From Desulfatibacillaceae bacterium (GTDB taxonomy: Bacteria; Desulfobacterota; Desulfobacteria; Desulfobacterales; Desulfatibacillaceae), in contig JASEHB010000169.1 of the NCBI GenBank assembly GCA_030018745.1, positions 1 through 6,046 of the forward strand: DNA of 6,046 nt, read 5' to 3'. How positions within the stretch are numbered: position 1 is the first letter of the stretch; each line of letters starts with the position of its first letter. The notes beneath the pieces are model-generated. The model did not search any database and had not been told where the DNA came from. It was given only the letters and a program-made list of their open reading frames with translations. The translations under genes were made by a program, and so were the position numbers. Shown here in pieces: positions 1 through 5,959 of this stretch.

Positions 1-67
1 ACTCGATGTACAAAAAGTACACCTCGTCCCTGCCCGGCTCGCGCGCCTTGCTCTCGTCTCCCTGGAC
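1..67 (+). repeat. Dispersed palindromic element, copy 1 (left arm cut off)
   Basis: Bases 1-47 match 6000-6046 at 45 of 47 positions, in the same orientation; the differences are at 28 (C/T) and 36 (G/A). The centre is GTAC-AAAAA-GTAC, with the loop at 12-16. The right arm runs from 17 to about 65 and ends in CCTGG. It is an imperfect reverse complement of the left arm seen in the other copy, which starts CCAGG at 5960. The complete unit would therefore be an imperfect palindrome of about 110 bp. Nothing here encodes a protein, so it looks like a REP- or MITE-type non-autonomous repeat. The left arm lies outside the window. Confidence 0.75.
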
Positions 68-105
68 CCGCCCTGTACGCCTGGCTGCCCCGGACGGCAA
101 GATCC

Positions 106-152
106 GTAGGTTGGGCTAGCTTGAGCTTTAGCGAAAGCGTAGCCCAACAAAA
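106..152 (+). repeat. Intergenic palindrome A, inverted partner of 201-235
   Basis: The unit starts with GTAGGTTGGGCT (106-117) and ends with GCGTAGCCCAACAAAA (137-152). TTGGGCT (111-117) pairs with AGCCCAA (141-147), and the interior adds a second stem, GCTTT (125-129) with AAAGC (134-138), around an AGCG loop. The same 12-nt and 16-nt end blocks recur in reverse complement at 201-235, with a shorter middle. Motifs of the GTAGGTTGGGCT type are common as dispersed intergenic palindromes in many bacteria. A strong RNA hairpin is predicted, but there is no clean T-run, so a terminator role is unproven. Confidence 0.7.
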
Positions 153-200
153 CCAGGTATTGGACGGCAAGGGCGGCAAGGCAAAAACGGAAAACAGCCC

Positions 201-235
201 TTTTGTTGGGCTACGCTAACGCCAGCCCAACCTAC
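201..235 (-). repeat. Intergenic palindrome B, inverted copy of 106-152
   Basis: Read on the minus strand, this copy has the same GTAGGTTGGGCT start (235-224) and GCGTAGCCCAACAAAA end (216-201) as palindrome A, but only 7 nt between them instead of 19. Its own stem is TTGGGCT (206-212) with AGCCCAA (224-230). The two copies lie head to head 48 nt apart, so the whole 106-235 region could also fold into one large cruciform. The different middles show that this is not a simple recent duplication of one copy. Confidence 0.7.
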
Positions 236-287
236 AATTCTTTATCCTCGTTTTGCTGCCCTGCTTGCAGGCACATTGGCAGATGCG

Positions 288-316
288 TTGACAGACGCCT
301 TGCGCCCTAATAAAGT
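288..316 (+). promoter_or_regulatory. Putative sigma-70 promoter for cardiolipin synthase
   Basis: A perfect -35 hexamer TTGACA (288-293) is followed, after a 17-nt spacer, by TAAAGT (311-316), which matches the -10 consensus at four of six positions. Transcription would start near 323, giving a leader of about 88 nt before the cardiolipin synthase ATG at 411. It would drive that gene and probably the phosphoesterase after it. The -10 is weak and no start site has been mapped. Confidence 0.45.
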
Positions 317-410
317 AAACTCATGCTTTGTTGCAGCATTTGATCCGACAAAAGGCCAGAATCCGCCGCAAAGCAATTCAACGCAAAAATTTTAAGAAGG
401 CGACCGCCTC

Positions 411-1823
411 ATGCCCTTTGTGGATATTGTCATTGTACATCTTCTGCCGGCTTTGGGCTTTGCGCTGGCCATTTTTCTGCTGGCCCGCATACTCACCGAA
501 AGGCGCTCGCCAGCTTCCGCCCTTGCCTGGATGATGGCCATTGCCTTTGTGCCTTACGCCGGCGTGCCGCTCTATCTCATGTTCGGGGGCCGCAAAATGC
601 GGCACATGGTCCACGAAAAACCGCCCCTGCCCGATGATTCTGACCCGGAGCACCTTGCCCTGCACTTTGGCGACCCGGTACTTGGGAAGATTTCAACCCT
701 CATGCCCGACCGCTTTCACGGCGTCTATCCCCTTATCGGCCAAAACCGGGTGGTGCTGCTCACTTCCGGAGAGCAGGCCTTTGATGAGGCAATGCACCTC
801 ATCGGCGAGGCAAGGCAACGGATTGATGCGGCCACTTTTATCCTGGGCCGGGATGACACAGGCCGTGCCTTTGTTAATGCCCTTGCCCAAAAAGCGGCCC
901 AAGGGGTGGCTGTTCACCTTCTGCTGGATGCAGTGGGCTGCGTGAAGATTTCCCGCAGGTTTCTTTCCCCCTTGACCGAGGCAGGGGGGTCCATCGCCTT
1001 TTTCATGCCCATGATGCGCCTGCCCATGCGGGGCAGGGCCAATTTGCGAAACCACCGGAAGATGCTTATTGTAGATGGAGAAAAGTCCATGGTGGGCGGA
1101 ATGAACTATTCCGCCGAATACATGGGCGAATACAGACCCAAAAAGGACCACTGGGTTGATATTTCCTTTATGGTTGAAGGCCCGGTTGTAAGCCAGATGC
1201 ACGATATTTTCATTCAGGACTGGGCATTTGCCGCCAAGGAAACAATAAGCCGCCTGCCCCACTCAAAGGGCGTGAGCGACCCCAGGCAGGCAGCCTTGCA
1301 GCTTATTGCAAGCGGCCCGGATGTTCGCACGGACACACTGCGGGAAGCCATAATAAACGCCCTTTTCCGGGCAAGGCGGCGGGTATGGATAGTGACCCCG
1401 TATTTTGTGCCGGACCAGACCCTGACCGAGGCCTTGTGCATGGCAGCGCACAGGGGTGTGGATGTTCGCCTCATCATTCCCAGGCGCTCCAATCACCTTG
1501 TGGCGGACCTGGCAAGAGAGACCTACCTGCGCCAGCTTGACGAGGCCGGGGCCACAACCATGTATTTTGTGCCGGAAATGCTTCATGCCAAGGCTGTTGT
1601 GGTGGATGAGGACCTGGCCATTGTGGGTTCGGCCAACATGGACATGAGAAGCCTGCTGTTAAACTACGAGGTGGCCCTCTGCATCTACACGCCTTCCGTG
1701 GTAAAGGACCTGGAAGCCTGGATGCGCTGGCTTTTGGCCCGCTGCGAAAAAAGAAGGCCCGTAACTTCGGGCCGCATGGGCATTTTTCAAGGGCTTGGCA
1801 GGCTTTTGTCGCCCCTGCTGTAA
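411..1823 (+). CDS. cls: Cardiolipin synthase, ClsA-type (phospholipase D family)
   Basis: This 470-aa inner-membrane enzyme should join two phosphatidylglycerol molecules into cardiolipin and release glycerol. Two hydrophobic segments at about 4-28 and 35-60 form the usual N-terminal membrane anchor. Two phospholipase D active-site motifs (HxKxxxxD) are intact: H215/K217/D222 in HRKMLIVD, and H392/K394/D399 in HAKAVVVD. Each is followed by the expected Gly-rich stretch (GGMN; GSANMD). The length is close to that of E. coli ClsA (about 486 aa), and no truncation is seen. The start is supported by AAGAAGG (394-400), 10 nt upstream. The gene ends in tandem in-frame stops (TAA TAA, 1821-1826). 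It is first in a likely two-gene operon behind the promoter at 288-316. The family is clear; preference for phosphatidylglycerol over another phosphatidyl donor is inferred. Confidence 0.93.
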   Translation: MPFVDIVIVHLLPALGFALAIFLLARILTERRSPASALAWMMAIAFVPYAGVPLYLMFGGRKMRHMVHEKPPLPDDSDPEHLALHFGDPVLGKISTLMPDRFHGVYPLIGQNRVVLLTSGEQAFDEAMHLIGEARQRIDAATFILGRDDTGRAFVNALAQKAAQGVAVHLLLDAVGCVKISRRFLSPLTEAGGSIAFFMPMMRLPMRGRANLRNHRKMLIVDGEKSMVGGMNYSAEYMGEYRPKKDHWVDISFMVEGPVVSQMHDIFIQDWAFAAKETISRLPHSKGVSDPRQAALQLIASGPDVRTDTLREAIINALFRARRRVWIVTPYFVPDQTLTEALCMAAHRGVDVRLIIPRRSNHLVADLARETYLRQLDEAGATTMYFVPEMLHAKAVVVDEDLAIVGSANMDMRSLLLNYEVALCIYTPSVVKDLEAWMRWLLARCEKRRPVTSGRMGIFQGLGRLLSPLL

Positions 1824-1878
1824 TAAGGGAACTTCAACCGGCAAGGGCGCTGCCCGAACCCGGAAAGCATTATAAGCC

Positions 1879-2667
1879 ATGAGCATTACTCTGTCTGACA
1901 GCACAAAAAAAAATGAGCTGACCGGGGTGGTTATTTCAGACCTGCATATGTTTGCCCGGCGCTCCAAGGCAGAATATATTTTAGAAAAGCTCCACCATGC
2001 CTGCCAGAGTGCAGACCTGCTTGTGCTGAATGGAGACATTTTCGACTTCCGCTGGACGACGCTGGATACTGTCCACGATACCATGATGGCCGCCATAAGC
2101 TGGCTGGAGCATCTCACAGAGCAGTTTGAGCACTGCCGCATCGCCTTTGTGCTTGGCAATCACGACTGCAACCGGGAATTCACCCGCTGGCTGGGCGTTC
2201 TTGCCGATGAGGCCCCGAATTTTTCCTGGCATCCGGATTACCTTATTCTTCACGGCGCGGCCTTTTTGCACGGAGACTGCGTTCACCGCGCCGCCTCCCA
2301 GTGGGGGCTGGACGCATATCGCAAACCCTGGAAAACCGTCCGCAAAAAGAGCGAAACCGCCAATGCCATCTATCAGGCAGTTTATCAGGCAGGCATAACC
2401 CGCACTGTGCCCCGCCTGTACTTTAGGCGCAAGGCAATGGCAAACCGGGTGCTTGCCTACCTTACCCGCATGGAGCCGGAACTGATGGAAGGCGTGGAAA
2501 GCATCTTTGTGGGCCACACCCATGTGCCTTTCACGGACTTTGTTCACAAGGGCAAGCGATTCCACAACACAGGAACTGCAATTCACCGCCGCCAGTTCAA
2601 CCTTCTCACATTTACAATGGAAACAGGGTGGCAGACAGCGCCGGAGCCTGTCAGAAAACCCAGCTGA
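1879..2667 (+). CDS. Calcineurin-like metallophosphoesterase, LpxH-like
   Basis: This 262-aa protein has the full set of di-metal phosphoesterase motifs: D21-L-H23 (SDLH), G52-D53-x-x-D56 (GDIFDF), G93-N-H95-D96 (GNHD), H131-G-D133 (HGD) and G212-H213-T-H215 (GHTH). The order, spacing and length resemble the LpxH/YbbF branch, whose LpxH enzyme splits UDP-2,3-diacylglucosamine to make lipid X for lipid A. Assignment to LpxH itself is not secure: the stretch after HGD (CVHRAASQWG) differs from the classic enzyme as I recall it. Residues 145-190 are basic and could touch membrane or an anionic substrate. No signal peptide is seen, so it is probably cytoplasmic or peripheral. The start has a modest GGAAAG (1862-1867), 11 nt upstream. 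It follows the cardiolipin synthase by 55 nt with no obvious terminator, so co-transcription is likely. Its last 17 bp overlap the convergent nitroreductase gene. An A9 tract lies at codons 9-12. Confidence 0.85.
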   Translation: MSITLSDSTKKNELTGVVISDLHMFARRSKAEYILEKLHHACQSADLLVLNGDIFDFRWTTLDTVHDTMMAAISWLEHLTEQFEHCRIAFVLGNHDCNREFTRWLGVLADEAPNFSWHPDYLILHGAAFLHGDCVHRAASQWGLDAYRKPWKTVRKKSETANAIYQAVYQAGITRTVPRLYFRRKAMANRVLAYLTRMEPELMEGVESIFVGHTHVPFTDFVHKGKRFHNTGTAIHRRQFNLLTFTMETGWQTAPEPVRKPS

Positions 2668-3511
2668 CCACATATTCCGTGCGGGGCAAAAGCTCATCCA
2701 CGCCGTGGGCAACGGTTTCCCATTGGCCCGGCAGGCCTGCCTCGCGGGCCACAAGCTCGAAGTGGCACAAGGCAATGCCCATGTCTATGCGCTGCATGTC
2801 AGCAGATTTGGTGATTTTATCGTATCCGGGAAATCGCTGAAGAAAAAAATGAACCCCGTTGGAATTCCTCACAATGCGCCAAGGCTGGCGGTTGGTGGCA
2901 GAAGGCCCCAGACGCACACTTTCCAGGGGGGCTATCCACTGCCCTGCACTTTCCTCTGCAAGGGGCGCGTCAAATCCCCCATCAAAAAAAAGCTCCTGCC
3001 AGGGCTTGCGGCTGGTGGCGCGCACACTCATCCTGGCAACAGCATCCGTTAAGCTGCGCCTTTTTGTGCGGTACCCCAAAGGGCTTACAGCAGGGATTGT
3101 CTCATCCGGCTTCAGGTTGAGCTTCTGGGCAAAAGGCCCCCTATTTATGGTGGCCCCCATCCAGCAGGTGTCCAGCATAAGATCCGTGCAGCGCAGTATT
3201 ATGCACTCAAAAAGCCAGCCAAAGTCCTCCATGTCTCTATGGCTGTTTTTGGCCGCCCCCGCCAGAAACCACCTTGCGCCTTTAATCATGCCATAGGTTC
3301 CCGGAATTCTGCCCGGCCCGTTGTGGCCCATATCGCAAAGGGCGAATCGAACAGGAGTGCCAAAGGGCGCAGGGGGAAGGTTCTGAATGAAACTTTCAAG
3401 CGCGGCAAGCTTTTCCTTTTCCACCGGATTCTGGGCATAACTTCTAAAAGAGCGCCTTGCCTTCACAAGCCCGGCAACCGGGGTATCAAAAAGAGGGCTT
3501 TTCTCTGTCAT
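2651..3511 (-). CDS. Nitroreductase family protein, TM1586-like
   Basis: This 286-aa protein resembles the putative nitroreductases typified by Thermotoga TM1586, which probably bind FMN and reduce substrates with NAD(P)H. Visible marks are the N-terminal RRSFRSY (19-25), a typical flavin-phosphate-binding start; PLGY (144-147); PSATNRQPW (203-211), the strongest nitroreductase signature; and DMGIALCHFE (243-252) near the C terminus. No signal peptide or membrane segment is evident, so it is likely cytoplasmic. The ATG is backed by a good AGGGAG ribosome site (3517-3522, minus strand), 5 nt upstream. The gene stands alone on this strand, and its stop lies inside the last codons of the convergent phosphoesterase gene. 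I found no convincing promoter upstream, though tandem repeats at 3613-3643 could be an operator. The natural substrate is unknown; detoxification or redox housekeeping is only a guess. Confidence 0.85.
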   Translation of the reverse strand: MTEKSPLFDTPVAGLVKARRSFRSYAQNPVEKEKLAALESFIQNLPPAPFGTPVRFALCDMGHNGPGRIPGTYGMIKGARWFLAGAAKNSHRDMEDFGWLFECIILRCTDLMLDTCWMGATINRGPFAQKLNLKPDETIPAVSPLGYRTKRRSLTDAVARMSVRATSRKPWQELFFDGGFDAPLAEESAGQWIAPLESVRLGPSATNRQPWRIVRNSNGVHFFLQRFPGYDKITKSADMQRIDMGIALCHFELVAREAGLPGQWETVAHGVDELLPRTEYVVSWVF

Positions 3512-3612
3512 GTCAACTCCCTGAATAAATCTGCCTTGGCAAAACAGTTTTTTTAAATAAGGCGCTTCCCGGCAAAAGGCATTCTCTCCGGACAGGCCAA
3601 TTGCAAATTCAT

Positions 3613-3643
3613 ATCACAAATTGCAGGAATCACAAATTGCTGG
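3613..3643 (+). repeat. Tandem ATCACAAATTGC repeat, possible operator
   Basis: ATCACAAATTGC occurs at 3613-3624 and again at 3629-3640, a 16-nt period; the following bases are also similar (AGG and TGG). A third AATTGC lies just upstream at 3599-3604. The repeats sit about 100-130 nt upstream of the nitroreductase start and about 250 nt upstream of the 110-aa gene, so a regulator binding here could act on either. The repeat is seen directly; the operator role is inference. Confidence 0.45.
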
Positions 3644-3875
3644 CAGATGTTTGCCGGTTATGTTATTGTTGCGGGGTAAGGCTGGCTGGGCAAAACCCCG
3701 GCCTGTTGACAGGCATTTTCTTCTGCCTTTCAACCAACAAAAGCCTTTCCAGGCCTTGTGCTGCATTTCCTTGTTTTTCCTCTGTAAACAAGACTGCCCA
3801 ACTGTTTTGCGGCATTGCGCCTGCGCCTGGGAAAAGCCTGGAATTCTCTTAAGACAACCGGCAAAAAAACGCTGC

Positions 3876-3880
3876 AAGGT
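3876..3880 (+). promoter_or_regulatory. Ribosome binding site that fixes the 3888 start
   Basis: AAGGT lies 7 nt before ATG 3888, inside GCAAGGTATATATT. The frame is open further upstream to an ATG at 3621, but that ATG has no better ribosome site and the extra 89 residues look like translated non-coding DNA. The protein is therefore read as 110 aa, not 199 aa. Confidence 0.55.
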
Positions 3881-3887
3881 ATATATT

Positions 3888-4220
3888 ATGAAGCAATTTG
3901 TTGTGGATGCCCTGCATCCGGCTGATTACAAGAGGCTAAAGGAGCACCTTGACGGGCTTTACGGCCCATGCGCCGTGGAAGGCCTTTACTGGATAACGCT
4001 GCCAGATGACCTGCTCACAGATACCCAGAAAACCCACGAAAAATGCGGGCCATTTGTTTTTGCCCTTGATCTGGAGCCTGAAAAGGTTTCCTGCGAGCTT
4101 TTGGTGCGCTCGCTCAAAAAGATGCGATGCCAGTGCATGGAATACGCCAACGATGCCCAGGTGATTTTCATTGTCAGGTTTCTGGATCATCTGCTCATCA
4201 GGCTTGGCATAATTGCCTGA
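3888..4220 (+). CDS. Conserved-looking protein of unknown function, 110 aa
   Basis: I do not recognise this family. The 110-aa product begins MKQFVVDALHP and is a small mixed alpha/beta protein with no signal peptide. Alternating hydrophobic stretches (FVVDAL; YWITLP; PFVFALDLE; QVIFIVRFLDHLLIRLGII) suggest a compact core of strands and a C-terminal amphipathic helix. It has five cysteines (C28, C53, C69, C81, C83); C81 and C83 form a CQC pair, but there is no recognisable zinc-finger or iron-sulfur pattern. The charged stretch 71-80 (LLVRSLKKMR) could contact nucleic acid, but this is speculation. RNase J starts 43 nt after its stop with no terminator between, so the two are probably co-transcribed. 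Reading-frame length, the ribosome site and protein-like composition support a real gene. A small operon partner of RNase J is the most attractive guess, but unproven. Confidence 0.75.
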   Translation: MKQFVVDALHPADYKRLKEHLDGLYGPCAVEGLYWITLPDDLLTDTQKTHEKCGPFVFALDLEPEKVSCELLVRSLKKMRCQCMEYANDAQVIFIVRFLDHLLIRLGIIA

Positions 4221-4246
4221 AAAAATTGTGCTCTGCACTACTGCAT

Positions 4247-4251
4247 GAGGA
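4247..4251 (+). promoter_or_regulatory. Ribosome binding site that decides the RNase J start
   Basis: GAGGA lies 12 nt before ATG 4264. An in-frame TTG at 4252 follows GAGGA directly and is too close to be served by it. ATG 4264, giving 562 aa, is therefore preferred over the 566-aa TTG version, although 12 nt is a long spacer. The region also contains a short GTGC-TCT-GCAC hairpin (4228-4238). Confidence 0.5.
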
Positions 4252-4263
4252 TTGCCCAAAGCC

Positions 4264-5952
4264 ATGTCCATAATCAAGCAAGCACCAGACCCATGCAAAT
4301 GCCCGGTGAAAGTCATCCCCCTGGGGGGCCTTGGCGAAATAGGGCTTAACATGATGGTCTTTGAAACCCACGACACAATATTGGTTGTGGATTGCGGCCT
4401 CATGTTCCCTGAAGATTACATGCTTGGCGTTGACATTGTCATCCCCGATTTTGAGTACATAAAGGCGCACCATGAAAAGGTTAAAGGCATAATACTCACC
4501 CACAGCCACGAGGATCACATCGGTGCGGTGCCTTACCTGTTAAAGGAGATCAATGTTCCCATTTACGCCACGCCCTTTACCCTTGGCCTTGTGCGCCACA
4601 AGCTTGAAGAGCGCGAGCTTCTCGCCAAATCAAAGCTGGTGGAGGTAAGGGCAGGCCAGTCCATAAACATAGGCCCCTTTGCCGTGGAGTTCATACAGGT
4701 CTGCCACTCGGTTGCAGACGGCGTGGGCCTTGCCATAAATACACCTGCAGGCCTTATTGTCCACACGGGCGATTTTAAGATAAGCCACGGGGCAGAGCCT
4801 TTTGCGGCAACAGATACGGCCCGCTTCTCCCAGTTGGGGTCTGCTGGCGTGCTTGCCCTTCTGTCAGACTCCACCAACGCAGAAAAGGAAGGCTACACAG
4901 TAAGCGAGCAGGAGATAGGCAACACCCTGCATGACATAGTTGCCAACAGCCCAGGCCGCATTCTTGTTGCTGTTTTTGCAAGCAACATACCCCGTATTGC
5001 CCAGATAATAGCAATAGCAAAAAAAACCGGCAGGAAAATTGTTTTCAATGGCCGCAGCATTGAAATAAGCGTAAGGATTGCAACGGATATGGGCCTGCTG
5101 ACCCTGCCCCAGGGCATGGAGATTGACCTTTCAGACATTGGCGACTATCCGGATGATAAAATCATAATCGTTACCACAGGCAGCCAGGGGGAGCCGATGA
5201 GCGCCCTGGCACGCATTGCCACCCGCACCCACAAGCAGTTGAAAATCCAAAAAAATGATACCGTAATCCTGTCGTCAAAATTCATACCCGGAAACGAAAA
5301 AGCCATTGCCAGCATAATCAACCGGCTTTACCGGCTGGGTGCAGAGGTGATTTACGAAAAAATCTCCCAGATTCATGTTTCGGGCCACGCCTTTCGCGAA
5401 GAGCTGAAGCTGATGATGCAGCTTGTAAGGCCCCGCTACTTCATTCCCATACACGGCGAATACCGCCACCTTGTGCACCATGCCCGGCTGGCAAGAAGCA
5501 TTGGCATGACAAATGAGCAGGTTCTCCTGGCGGAAAACGGCGATGTGGTGTGCTTTTCGCCGGACGGCGGGGCGATTTTGGATTCCATGGACACGGGAAG
5601 AACCCTTGTGGACGGCAAGGGCGTTGGAGATGTGGGCCGCTCTGTCCTGCGGGAGCGCCGCGCCCTTTCCGAGCACGGCATGGTTATTGTGACCATGATA
5701 ATAGATGCGGACACCGGCGTTGTGATGCACGGCCCGGAGCTTACGAGCAAAGGCTTTGTGTTTGAAATCGAAAAGGGCCACCTTCTCCAGGACGCCCAGT
5801 GCGTCATCCTTGACCTTGTGGAGGAGATAAACCCCAATGACCCGGACCGCATAGCCAAGCTCAAAAAAGATGTGGGCCAGGCCTTGAGGCAGTATTTCGG
5901 CTTTGTGATACAGAGAAGGCCCATGATCCTGCCCGTAATAGTGGAAGTTTAG
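4264..5952 (+). CDS. rnj: Ribonuclease J
   Basis: This 562-aa metallo-beta-lactamase/beta-CASP nuclease processes and degrades RNA; family members combine endonuclease and 5'-3' exonuclease activity. The N-terminal GGLGEIG leads into the metal site H80-x-H82-x-D84-H85 (HSHEDH), with H148 and D170 (HTGD) as further ligands. SDSTN (201-205) follows. The beta-CASP region carries TGSQGEP (305-311), HVSGHA (371-376) with the phosphate-binding-type SGH, and PIHGEYRH (395-402) with H397. A C-terminal domain follows H397 and ends in FGFVIQRRPMILPVIVEV. The length is normal for RNase J (about 550-560 aa), and no active-site residue is missing. It is probably the distal gene of an operon with the 110-aa protein upstream. 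An in-frame TTG at 4252 is the alternative start. The long palindrome 7 nt after the stop may shape its mRNA 3' end. The protein is cytoplasmic and likely central to mRNA turnover in this organism. Confidence 0.95.
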   Translation: MSIIKQAPDPCKCPVKVIPLGGLGEIGLNMMVFETHDTILVVDCGLMFPEDYMLGVDIVIPDFEYIKAHHEKVKGIILTHSHEDHIGAVPYLLKEINVPIYATPFTLGLVRHKLEERELLAKSKLVEVRAGQSINIGPFAVEFIQVCHSVADGVGLAINTPAGLIVHTGDFKISHGAEPFAATDTARFSQLGSAGVLALLSDSTNAEKEGYTVSEQEIGNTLHDIVANSPGRILVAVFASNIPRIAQIIAIAKKTGRKIVFNGRSIEISVRIATDMGLLTLPQGMEIDLSDIGDYPDDKIIIVTTGSQGEPMSALARIATRTHKQLKIQKNDTVILSSKFIPGNEKAIASIINRLYRLGAEVIYEKISQIHVSGHAFREELKLMMQLVRPRYFIPIHGEYRHLVHHARLARSIGMTNEQVLLAENGDVVCFSPDGGAILDSMDTGRTLVDGKGVGDVGRSVLRERRALSEHGMVIVTMIIDADTGVVMHGPELTSKGFVFEIEKGHLLQDAQCVILDLVEEINPNDPDRIAKLKKDVGQALRQYFGFVIQRRPMILPVIVEV

Positions 5953-5959
5953 GGCGGCC

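Larger units (their letters stand above)
1..410. other. 5' non-coding region with repeats and a promoter
   Basis: I see no credible gene in these 410 bases: the short reading frames here have no recognisable protein features. The stretch holds the right half of a dispersed palindromic element (1-67), a pair of inverted palindromes (106-152 and 201-235), a small perfect hairpin CCTGC-TT-GCAGG (260-271), a sigma-70-like promoter (288-316) and the cardiolipin synthase leader. A 10-nt direct repeat, GGACGGCAAG, sits at 92-101 and 162-171, before and after the first palindrome. The gene upstream of the window is not visible, so some of these hairpins could lie in its 3' untranslated region. Confidence 0.7.
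3512..3887. other. Divergent intergenic region
   Basis: These 376 nt separate the minus-strand nitroreductase from the plus-strand 110-aa gene. The plus-strand frame runs open through it from 3621, but the Cys-, Leu- and Phe-rich translation looks non-coding, and a good ribosome site selects ATG 3888 instead. Contents are a T7 run (3548-3554), a tandem 12-nt repeat (3613-3643), a hairpin CGGGGT (3672-3677) with ACCCCG (3695-3700), and a short stem GCCTG-TTGA-CAGGC (3701-3714) followed by a T-rich stretch. A TTGACA (3706-3711) lies within that stem but has no acceptable -10 at 16-18 nt. Promoters for both genes must lie here, but I cannot place them. An unannotated small RNA is possible. Confidence 0.6.

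Noticed and set aside
1981..2775. Minus-strand open frame of 264 aa across the phosphoesterase gene
   Set aside because: It is the antisense shadow of a gene with intact catalytic motifs; its translation has no recognisable domain and an odd Cys/His-rich composition.
3532..3554. Plus-strand terminator TGCC-TT-GGCA followed by T7
   Set aside because: The stem has only 4 bp with a 2-nt loop and is separated from the T-run; no plus-strand gene ends nearby.
3641..3656. Sigma-54 promoter (TGGCAGATGTTTGCC)
   Set aside because: The GG to GC spacing is one nucleotide short of the required distance.
3706..3734. Sigma-70 promoter from TTGACA at 3706-3711
   Set aside because: The positions 16-18 nt downstream (TTTCAA, TTCAAC, TCAACC) do not resemble a -10 box.
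3621..3887. N-terminal extension of the 110-aa gene to an ATG at 3621
   Set aside because: The extra residues look like translated non-coding DNA, and ATG 3888 has a good ribosome site at 3876-3880.
4198..4220. TCAGGC/GCCTGA hairpin as a terminator before RNase J
   Set aside because: The 6-bp stem has an 11-nt loop and is followed by A's, not T's, on the plus strand; on the minus strand the T-run precedes the stem.
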